Shown in pieces: positions 35,758-46,644 of a stretch of 64,000 nt of DNA. This DNA comes from Hydractinia symbiolongicarpus (taxonomy: Eukaryota > Cnidaria > Hydrozoa > Anthoathecata > Hydractiniidae), in the NCBI RefSeq assembly GCF_029227915.1, contig NC_079887.1, positions 21,449,650-21,513,649 of the forward strand, given 5' to 3'. Every line of letters starts with the position of its first letter. The stretch's first letter is position 1. A program made the translations under genes and the position numbers. The notes beneath the pieces are model-generated. The model saw nothing but the letters and a program-made list of their open reading frames with translations, did no database searches and was not told the origin of the DNA.

Positions 35758-38700
35758 TGTCCGGGGATTGTTGGCTACCATGCGTTTATTTTTGCATAAT
35801 TGCATACTCAAGGAAAAATTAATCCTACGCTGCCTATAGAAACTTCTTTTGCCAAATAAACTAACCCATACTGACTTTAAAATGTATTAATATGCTGACC
35901 TCTACGCACTGCTTTTGATGTAGTGAAATGCTGTCAGTTTCTCTCCAATTTGAGACTAAAAAGGAACTTAAAGTTATTACGCTTTAACGCTACAATAAAA
36001 TCATGTATAAGTAGTTTCTTTTAAGATGAGGACAACAGCATGACTAATATATTCAATTATTTTAATACAATGGAACAGAATACTGTGTATGTTCGTTCGA
36101 ATGACCACAAAGTGCATGTTTTAAATTTTGGCTTTGAAAGGAGGGCACTAAATCTGAAAGCGGCGCCAAATCAAGCAATAAGCTAACATAGTGTTGGCCT
36201 AATTAACTTTGATTGATTAATGAGGGTAAAATCCTTTTAACATTAGTTTCTAATTTTCAACCACTTTGGTTTAAACTACACGCGGTTAGTGACTCATCGA
36301 GTTGGAGTGAGTTCAGTTACTGTGAACACGAATTTATGTATCTAGTAAATCAAACGTCTTTTTTTTACAGTAGTGACGATACTGTCCGGTAATTTATTGT
36401 AATTTCGATTGTATGGAAAGATGTAAAAAGGAATGTAGACAATTTTTAAGCTTTTGTTATATTAAGCACTTACGTCCTGTATCCAAAATTTGTATTAAAG
36501 ATTAATTGATTTTCTTTTGTTCGGCAGTTCGATTTTATTAGTGCAAATTTCAGCACAACCGAAATCAATTTTAAGTTTGCTTGATTTAATCCTTTTTTAT
36601 GTGTAAAGAAAGGGCGGATCTCTACGCACCTGCCAATAAGTTTTAATAGATGTTTCGGTTGCTATGTGCATAGCCTTAATAGTTACTGAATTTTAATATT
36701 AACTTATGCCTGCAACATGTTTTGTACCTCCCGGCCATTTTTTTATTGGCGATTGCTCAAAACAATTAGAGCATTCTTCTGAATACTTTAATAATTACAT
36801 TTAATTGTTACAATCGTCCAATAAGATTAGCTAGATTAACAACGGTCACTTTTCGGAATAATTCTATCAAGTAACAATCCATGATCTCCTGGTATCTTCT
36901 GCAACAGCTTTTGGAAGTTAGCTAAACTTTAAACCTTCTAATAACGTTGCAGAAAAAGTGCTGATATAAGCAAAGATGTATTGTTATCAATTTTTTCCTT
37001 TCTAACTGTGCCAAGATTGATTGCTTGTGGGAATACCTATCAGGAGATAGGAAAGGGGTGAAATCACCCCATTCACCCCCAGCTCTAGCCATAATCTGTT
37101 AAAAAACACCAAATAGAAATTTTTATCCCCCTTGGTTAAACTTAAATCAGAATAAAAATATTACATCTGAAATACAGGAGCATAGTGTATGGAGAAACTG
37201 ATTCTGTTAATAAATAAGTCTAGCTTTGTCTGTAATGAAATGAGGCTTTTCTGTTTTATGTTGCATGCGCATCTGCATGTATTCTATTCTTTTGTTGGAT
37301 CTGGTAAATTATGTAATTACTTAGTTATTTAATAATTATTTAGTCGTCAGTCATTAGTCACTAGAATATTAATTGTATATTTATATTCTTTGTCTGATTG
37401 TACTATTTCTATTACTTTTTTTATTCTAAAGTATTAGTTGGTAGAAATTTTAAGAGACATAACTTTTCTCAATTTTCCTAAGTTTTTTTCCTAAGTTAAA
37501 TTAATATCATGCTTGAACTTCCTTCCTTATTCTCGCACTTTGTAAATCTTTTGGCTAAAATTAATACGATACGTGCAAAAATGTATCACGCAAAACAAAA
37601 GGATGATACTCATGCAATAAATAATGTAGTTCGAGATTACAGAGAATGCACAAGTTGAATATATATCACAATATCCACTAAGAAGCAATATTGGAGCTGA
37701 TTTAATTTCAAAATTTTCTTTAATATCATTGTACTTTGTATTCAAACTAGTTACAATATTAGCACTTGCAAAAGTTCAATTGCTTAGTTATTGAAATTCT
37801 TTTCGTTTTTGTAGCGACCACATTCCCTGTTTTTTGGTTGCTGATATGAGCACTTGATTGGTGCTTAGAACAAATAAAAATAGTTAAGTTTCAATAAGTT
37901 ACCATAAGCATACTATATGCGGTTGTTTCAATTACAAAATAAAAGACAATGAACGCATCAAGACTTTGAAGTTATCAACTATTTGAACCGATACTTTGAC
38001 AGAGCTTTTGGAATTTGTGTAATATTTTAAAGGGATCTATTTGGAGCATGGTAAGGAACACTTTCAATTATCCAAATCTATCTTTCTGTAGGATTAACCG
38101 AGCCTTCTTTTCACGAAGTATAATTGTTTTTTAAAAATTCTCGTGAATTACCTTTACTCGACAACTGTTACACGAGTCCATAATTTAACATGTTTAGTTA
38201 GGACTCTTACGAAGAATTAAGCTAAATAAAAAACTGATTCATTGTTTACATGTGGAAATTATGAAAAAAGAATTTGTGTAGCCATTATTAAATTCACGGA
38301 CGAAATTTTGTAGGTAAAAAAAAAGAAAAAATTGAAAAATGTTGCGGGTCATATATAACTTATTGTAAATCCCTGAAACTTGGAGCAGTAAAAAATGTTA
38401 ATTTAAACACATTTCAGGTAAAAAAAAATTTGATGCCATATGATAAGAAATGAAATTACGTGTGCCAAAAATGTCCTTTTTTTTTTCTTTTACAATACAC
38501 TTGAGTTTCTTGCCTTGGTTCGTGGCAGACTTTCAGTTTTACATAATTATTGATGAGTTGGTAATGTTTACAAAGTTCCGTATATGCGCGTGCATCCTCA
38601 CGCGCAAGAAAAAACCACGTAGGCCAAATTGACTATGTACGCTAGTTTATAGATTTTAAAGAATATAGGATTGAGAATGCATTGCAGTTGTGTTTTCTTA

Positions 38701-39535
38701 ATTATTATCTTCTCTGTTTAAGAGCAGATTTTACCAATAGCGTCAGTGTTTTTTCTCACTTAATATTTTCTATTGTAGCGATCTGTTTTGGTTTTTGTTT
38801 TTGCCCGCGAAAATACGTGCCCATGTTCATTTTCTCTTGGTGTAAAATATAAGTATTACCTCACTCCGCAACTTATTTTCTTATTGACGGATTTTGGTAC
38901 GAAAAATGTAAGGAGAGATATCAGCAGGAAAGATTCTTATTCATTAATGAAGATAAAAATATCTGTTTCTCTAGAAATACCTAATATTTACAATTTATTG
39001 TAGCTACGCAAAAGTGAACAATTAATTGTAGTGAATGATGTTAAATTCTCTACCATTGTAAATAGTTCACAGTTTTGTTTAACTTGTGAGCTTTGAAGTT
39101 CTAATGTGCGTCGAGATAACATTTGCTCAATATCCTGTACAAGAATATACGATTGTGCACAATGATCGTGCAAAATATATTGTACCAGTGGAAATTTTAA
39201 AAGATGATCGAAATATATATTAAAGTCGTATACATATGTAGTAAGGGTCAGAAATGATGTATTTATAAACTAAGCATCGATTTTCAGCATGTATCAGTTT
39301 TTTAGCGCCACAAAAAATGAAATGGTACTTAATATACCCGGTAAATTTTACAAATTGATCTCCCACGTTAACAAATTTTTAAAAGAACAGGTTTCACAGG
39401 AACAATCAAGGCCATCAATTCTTCGAAAAATATGGTAAATGTTTGTGGTTCAAGCCCCATACTAGCCCAGTTACCGCGATACGAAAAACAACTTGTGCTA
39501 GGATGTCTTTTAAAAACATTAACTTTTGTTTTTAG
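35758..39535. other. Non-coding upstream of GPCR3
   Basis: No exon recognised. A diverged TTAA-MITE relic lies about 36880-37100 (interior similarity, CACCCCATTCACCCCC). An ATG directly before a donor-like GTAAGG occurs near 38048, one possible but unproven start exon for GPCR3. The last 85 bp are shared with the GPCR2 upstream region. Confidence 0.45.
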
Positions 39536-41152
39536 CCCGATTCGAAACGTTTGCATTGGCTTGGCAGTGTACCTATTGGTGGTACCATCGCCATAATAGG
39601 TCTAATTGGGAATATTATTTCCTTTTGTGTATGGAATCGAATACTAAAATGGAAAATACGAGGAAACCACTCCACTGCAATATATTTCATTTCGTTAAGT
39701 GTGTGTGATGGGGGAGTTTTGGTATTCTTTCTTTTAACTGACACCATCAAATCTAATCATCCAGAAATTGCAAAGACTTATTCATATGCTGCATTTTATT
39801 CCTGGTTTGGTTTTCCTTTGTTTTTTATCTTCTTGGTAGCGAGCATATGGTTAATAGTTGGTGTAACCTTAAATCGATTCTTGATGATGTTTTTACCACT
39901 CAAGATTCACTCCTTTTATTCAAAAACACAAACATACTTGGGTATATTTGCAATTTCGATGTTCTCCTTGTTGATTAATATACCACATTTCTTCAGCTAC
40001 CACCCCAAAGAAACAAATGCGACATATATGCTTGCATTTACAGAGTATGGTGAATCGCAAAGATCAATTAATTATGAGTTTTGGGTGCATTGCATGCTTC
40101 TTGTTTTGATTCCGTGGTTTACCATTGCCATTCTGAACATATCTTTGATTTATTTGATCATAAAGCGAACAACAAAAATCAAACGCAGCAAAGGTAATAT
40201 ACTAAATTTAAGTAATCGACGTCTATCTCTTTTTACAAACAACGATAGGTACCATTATTATTTAATAGCAAGTACCTCCCGAAATCTTACATTTACGTTT
40301 GTGTCTTTCCTTTACTCAAATTTGAATTTAAAAAAGGGCGAACGATAATGGGTTTTCTATGGATAATATTAATTACACTGTTCGCTAGTAATTTTGCCAT
40401 TCAGTTATTCGATAATAAAAGTCATTTAGCAGTAACCATATAACCGCATAGAAGGGTGACATAGAAGATGAAAAACACTGTGGGGGTGGGGGGGGGGGGG
40501 GGGCTATTTTATTATTTCTCACAAAATTATTACGCTAAAATAACTTGACGGGTACAAGACGATATCAGGTTCATGCTATCATTAGCAAAACTATACCTTA
40601 ACCAAAGATTTTTAAGAGTTACATATTTCTCTGTCTTCGAATATGCATCACTTACAAATAGTTGTACTGCATTTAGTATTTTTATAAACTAGCTAAGTAT
40701 TATTTACATTGTCGCTGAACGTTAATCTAGTGTTAATATCGGCCATTGTTTTATTTGTGGATATACTTTCCGTTGCTGCTTTAGAGTCAAAAACCTTTAA
40801 ATCAAACGAAACCAGAGAAAGACGAATGACAATCACTTTACTGTCAATTACATTCACATTTTTGATTCTGCTTTCATGGCAATGTGTTACACAATGCTTT
40901 TGGATGCTTGGTGTTGGCAAGGAAGACAAAAACAACTCAAGATGGAATCTAATTGACAGTTCGTTTGCATTTGCAAAGATCAGTGTTATCATCAATTGCG
41001 CGATTAACTGGATACTCTATTGCCTAACAGGTACAATGTTTCGAAAAGAACTCATGAGGCTGATATGCAGAAGACATAAAGTTAATCTGGCGACAAGTGA
41101 GAAGCCTTTTCGCATTAAGGATAAAAGTTCCGAAGAAATGGTTGCTAAATAA
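39536..41152 (+). CDS. GPCR3: class A (FMRFamide-receptor-like) GPCR, first exon not found
   Basis: Exons 39536-40193 and 40785-41152 (658 + 368 nt) join in phase 1 to give 341 residues and a TAA stop. It starts PDSKRLHW as in GPCR2. TM1 has GLIGNIIS, TM3 ends TLNRF, TM5 includes IPWFTIAILNIS, TM7 has NCAINWILY. The TM3 and ECL2 disulfide cysteines and the DRY aspartate are missing, as in its paralogues. ECL2 shows YHPKETNATY with one sequon. Its intron carries a 20-nt G tract. The protein is intermediate: upstream DNA and most residues match GPCR2, while TM5 (PWFTIA) and the TM6-TM7 loop (LGVGKEDK) match GPCR1, which hints at gene conversion. Ligand unknown. Confidence 0.87.
40481..40503 (+). 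repeat. Poly-G tract in the GPCR3 intron
   Basis: A run of G broken once by T, rare in AT-rich DNA and able to form a G-quadruplex. Confidence 0.9.
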
Positions 41153-44100
41153 ACATAGTGGTGTAGATTCTGTCAATACTACATTGATTCTTTAATTTCC
41201 GTGTTCAGGAAGTACAGTACAGTAAAGCATATAATGATTAAAAGTTGAAACAGCTATCCAGTGTATAAAAATTAAAATGTATTTTTTTAAATTATTATTT
41301 TCGTTAACCTCATATATTAATTATTTTGCGTGATTGAGCATGGTTGTCTACGGCACAAGAATCACCATTCACTTCCTTACAACTGCCCTGCCCCTTCCCT
41401 AAGCGTGGCGTTACGCTGAAAGTTACCAAAATAAAAGTTAGGAATAACTTGAAAACTGATTTCCGCTAATATTGCAAGTAATCAAGAAAGCAAAAAAAAA
41501 AAAAAAAAAAAAAAAATATTAAATATTCAGATTATAAGGGCGCATAATCACCCTGTAGGCAACTTTTTTAGAGGTGTCTATTTTATTGTAAAAATGAAAG
41601 ATATACATAAGAAAACATTATCCTGAAAATTTTATTGAAAACTGACAACCAGAACATGTTTAAATGTCTCATAGAAATAACAAACTCACCCCAGTTTCTC
41701 TTCGCCAACAAAACCGCCATTGCATTTCATTGCACGAATCATGCGATAATAAACGCACAGCAAAATCGATCACATGGTTGCTGGATTCATGCCATTACAG
41801 AAAAAATAATAAATAAGGGAGAGTATCCGTAGCTATATTTCCATCGTAATGCTTTTATAAATGTATCCACAAAGTTCTGAACATCAAAAATCAGATAAAT
41901 CAATCGAAGTTTCTGTGTTTTAACTTACTGAAATCAGACTTCTTTGCAACACTGACCACCTTTAGTTGTTATTTCTGAAGACAGCTTCGCCTCGCTAGCT
42001 GTCTTAATTTTTGATTATTTTCCTTTGTTCAAACAGTTAGTCGTTTCCTTATGGAGACAGTATCAGATCTAGACAATTAGAATACCTAAATCAGAATTTC
42101 CCCTTTCATGCTCTAAATTTAATTATCTCCATAGTGCTTCAACTATCTTCAACTATCACAGTGAGCATTCTCCCCCGTTGGGTTTTTTGGCTTATAATAT
42201 GCAGTAATCCCGGTCATGCTAATAAAAAAGAAAGAGCGTGATAAGCATTAATTATCATAATTAATAACGACGAGGCAATGCTGTGATTTCTTCTTTCTGT
42301 TTTCTTTTGTCTGGTCTCCAAAAACAATGAGGAATAGAATAGAAGAAAATTAAATCTAAGTGGAGAAAGTGATACGGATGTTTTTACGCGCGGTCCGTTT
42401 TTCAAACAGAACCAAAATTTCTTTCCACTTTTTGATGCCATGTTTTGCAAAGAAAAAACAAGCCAAAAAGAACAGCATGGTGAACGGAGCCTACCATATT
42501 GGCGATTTTATCGAACTCCATCTCTGAGTTCATTTAAAGTTAAGGCCGTTTGTTTACCTACGCTTTCACACAAACATTTTGTGCCGGCCCGCTTATTAGA
42601 CAAGAATAAGAGACCAACAAGATCGTTAAATATGGCAGCTGGAAAAAAAAAACAATAAATTCAAGATATTAAAGTACCATTATTTCCATTTCTAGTACGT
42701 TTTACATCCTCCAAATTTCAGAAAGTCGTAACTCCATCTGAGCTTTGAAATAACTAAATAAAATGTATATTTTAATTTGTTTTGATAAGGGTGATTACGC
42801 GCCTTTAAGTCATCATTTTGGCCTGGATATAACATTTTGGCCTGAAAATAACATTTTGGCGTGAAATAACATATACATTGTCATTAGTGGGAATGTACAG
42901 ATTGTTGTTTTGGCGGTCGCCACTGCTATTATATTCCTGATTTTCTTCTTTAGTGGACTACAATCGTGTATATATTTTGGCAAATGTTTAGGGTAAGTAA
43001 GTTTACTATGTTCGCATTGTGGAGCAATTACCGCGATGGCCCGCGAAGGTAAAGATTAAAGTATCAGATTAAACCAAATAACCTAAGAACCAAGTCTGTT
43101 TTAAGAATTTAACAAGTTCAAAGCGCGTGAGTCTAGTATAGAAAAGGCAGAAATTATTACTTGTGTGAATTACTTTTAAAATTATGAATTTGTACCTAAA
43201 CATTTGGGAATATGATTATAGCAAGATATAATTCGGTTCTATAGGATGATCTTTTGGAAGAAAAGTCACTAAATTAAACTCTAGTTCGTAAGTTATATAA
43301 AGAATTTAAAAGGAGAGAGCTCCTTCGTTATCCAACTTGAGTACGGTTAACATCTCCTCGCCATAGAATCATTCTTCATCTTTTCTCATGAATCTATGGT
43401 TAAAGATTTACATCTTTGCTAAAAAAGAAAGAAAATATCCTGTAGCTGACTTAAGAAACTTTAAGAAATATAATAGAATACCTTTATTACTCGCCTTGTA
43501 CACCGCGATCCTAATACATGTTTTTCAAAGTGAGCAACCTCATTCCCAGGTCATTTTGCCTTCTTAATTTAATTCTATTCCTTGCAAAAGAAAATTGAAA
43601 TAATTATAATTTTTTCAAATGTGGTTATTAATGAACGAGAACAGAGAAAAAGAATTTGAACAAGCAAACATATTTAAGAAAATAATTTGCATTTCTTCGT
43701 TCCATGTGTTGATGTGAGCTTTACGGTTGGTCTCAGCGTTGCTTAATTTTTCAACAAATTTACCTGACGGCTTGCTTACACCTTCTTTGTCACAATTTCT
43801 CGCACTACCTGAGAAAAAATCCTTTCGGATAAGTTACTATTTTTTCCTCGATGAAAATTTTCCGCTAAAATTTTTCCCGTCAAGTAAATTTTCTCCACTG
43901 ACTTTTTCCCCGACAAGTAATATTCCACGACTAAAGGGACTTTTTAGCCTCGACCCTAGGTACGGATATGTCCTGTCTGGATATCGTTTGCCTTACAACA
44001 TTCTCTTATTAAAAATGCTATTTTAAAATAAATAAATAATTGAATCAAAAAAATTAAAAGAGTAAAAGATTTGAAGGGAAAAAAGTTAACTTGAACATTC

Positions 44101-46252
44101 GTTGTTTGCGTATCTTGCGATTCTCTTTTCTCAAGTGACATATGTAAATTTGGAAAAAAAAACAATTATATTGTAGCAAGGAGGTTTAAGGTGACAACAA
44201 ATTTTAACCCCTAGAATACGCACCCGTTTTTAGGTCTTGAAATATAAGCAGCTTAAAATTTGAGTTGCAATAGGTGACTAAAAAAACACCTAGATGGTTC
44301 ATGTTTCATACCGTTACGTACGTGCTTTTTAAGAAAGCACTTTATAGATATATTTCAAGCATTGTTTATTTCTTTTACATTACCTTACGACTATTTTCAA
44401 CCCGAGTTTTTCTTAATCTGAACCAACAATTTTTCTGCAAAAAATTCTGCCTTAAGAGATTTATATTAATAGCAGATTTTAAAACTGAAATGTAAATCCT
44501 CTATAAATTTTCAGAATACATACATACACGTATTTTTTCATGTTTTTTTTTCGCCTTTTCCAGCGTCTTTGTTTTTATTAAATAATTCTAACTAAAAATA
44601 CATTTTCAGGTTTATTTTTGATTGAAGTTTGTTTTTAAGTGTTTGGCTCATACTACTTTCTTTGATGTTTTTCTATAACAACCTTTTAAACCAATTCCAT
44701 TTAAAGTTGATCTCTAACTTACAAGTTTTCGCGAAACTCTAATACAGAGAACACAATAAGGGACACCTAAAAAAATTTTAATAAAACCGAGTTGTTCATC
44801 GAGTGATTACAAATTAAGAGAAATAGGATTGGCATTTCGAACATATCGTTTTGGTCTATAAATGACACGACATAGGAACAATAAGAAGAAAAAATTTAGT
44901 CCTGTCGTACTTTTTATGACTAATTTGGATACATTTCAGTTGATCACAGACAGCTAATCTAACCAATACTTCCTTTTTTCAGTGACGGAATTAGTGTTCG
45001 TAGCAGCTAACACTACTATTAAAAAATTGACAAATATGGTCACGTCATTAACTATAATCTTTCATTTAACATAGTAAAACGTTAAAAACGGAGTAGTGCT
45101 CTTATAAACTTTAAGGCAGCCGTTGTCAGAGTTGGACTTCGTTAATCACTTTATTTGTCACCTTTAAAAACTTTTCGCCCTGTATTTGCGAACTCACAAA
45201 ATGTTAAAAAGTTTAAAGTGATTTGACAATTTCCAAGTCCTTGCTGAAAATGATTCCTGTCAAAAAATATCAGACTGGACTCAAAAAGTGTGTTTCGCGT
45301 ATATAAACAAGTGTAGGCCAGCCAAGTGACGGGACCCTGTGGACCTATAGACTTTTTTTATTTTAATGACTTTTATCTACTTTGCACGTTTTCCATGCGA
45401 TAGTATGTCATTTTTTTTAAAAATAAATTTCGAAGTTGACTAGGTGATCAGAGGAACAAATCAGACTGATTTTTTTCTCACCTATATTTTTATTCACATT
45501 GTTAAAGTTATATTTCAGCCTTTCAGTATTTACCAACTAAATCCCCATATCTAAATGGCTTGCAAGACTTCTTCCAAAACTTCACATTTCAAGGTTTAAG
45601 AGTTTTTAGGCCCGTAATATATACCATGACAAAACCATCTCGGATTAATTGCCCTTCGTTGTGCTAACAGACGTTTGTGCTTAGTGTTGTGACCATACTA
45701 TGTCTACTAAAGGTTCAACAATATGTGCTCTACATTTTATAGGGAGACTCGATACCAAAATATTTTTTTTGGAAAGCAGTGCTTATAAAATACAAGTCAT
45801 GCTACATTTGTTATTTAATAAAAAAAATGTTTTTTCTGACAATTATAAAAACTTAATTTACCCAAATTTTTTTATGCAAACCGAGCTGCGCGAAGATGAC
45901 ACACAAAACAAATAGGAACTTCTAAGTTTTAGTCCTCTTTAAAGTGAACATTTTTTGTTTGCCATTGAAATTAATGGTAAAAATGACAGGGGACTACTTC
46001 GTAGATAAAAAATCTAAACTAAGGAAGTGACCACCAATAATTACTCAAGTCGTTTTAATAATAAAAGTAAGTAAATAATAAAATTATTATTACAAAAAAA
46101 TACGAATTAATCAAAGTTAAATATCTTAAGAGAGAAAATAAAAGTTAGTTAGGTATTTTAACGTTTGTAATGACTATAACAGAGCATCATTTGTTAAGTG
46201 CAAGATTAACTATTCTGTGTAGTCTTTTAAATAACATTATATCAAATCAAAA
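41153..46252. other. Non-coding between GPCR3 and the lectin gene
   Basis: No gene recognised. It holds a poly-A run (about 41493-41516) and a 20-bp tandem repeat (42813-42871). A patch richer in CpG around 42360-42620 starts a minus-strand ORF (MASKSGKKFWFCLKNGPR, then a possible donor) that could be a first exon but has no recognised family. The convergent 3' ends of GPCR3 and the lectin gene bound this region. Confidence 0.45.
42813..42871. repeat. 20-bp tandem repeat, three copies
   Basis: The unit is CATTTTGGCCTGAAAATAA with small differences. Confidence 0.85.
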
Positions 46253-46644
46253 TTAATCTGACGTGCACATTCCAAAATTGCAGGACCAGTAAGGCATTTT
46301 ACCAAATTTGTATGTGTAGTATCCTCCACAATTTCGCACGTACACTTCTCCATGATCATCTGCACAGTAATGGCTGTAAAACTGAAGGTTGCGTTTAACA
46401 ACGCCGTCATAAAAAGTTGGATGAGTACCATTGATCCAACCAGGACTTCTTGTTCCGCAACGCGTATGCGAGCCAGGACAAAAATCTGCCAACTTGCTTC
46501 CTCCCATTCCAATAAATCGATGCCAACCGTGTCGGAGCATAGCAGGATCGCAGCTTGTGAAGTTAGGCTGCATTATCGTTGTCATTGGTGAACGCCATGG
46601 TTGCTCATGTGTCGTGAAATTGCTACATTCAGTGATGTTTGACG
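46253..46644 (-). CDS. Last exon: D8C domain and stop
   Basis: It encodes about 130 residues with eight cysteines. Diagnostic D8C features are WHRFIGMGG, RCGTRSPGWINGTHP and VRNCGGYYTYKF, as in uromodulin, GP2 and OIT3. In those vertebrate proteins a ZP polymerisation domain follows. Here the protein stops four residues after the start of the last cysteine motif (MCTSD), so there is no ZP domain or anchor. Confidence 0.92.

Noticed and set aside
10193..38056. ATG directly followed by GTAAG near 10.2, 24.1 and 38.05 kb as start exons of the three GPCRs
   Set aside because: The motif is short, contexts are not clearly homologous, and similar sites occur elsewhere (5.2 kb).
42214..42658. Divergent ORFs in a CpG-richer patch as a new gene pair
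   Set aside because: Neither product is recognised, and splice sites are weak; evidence is insufficient.
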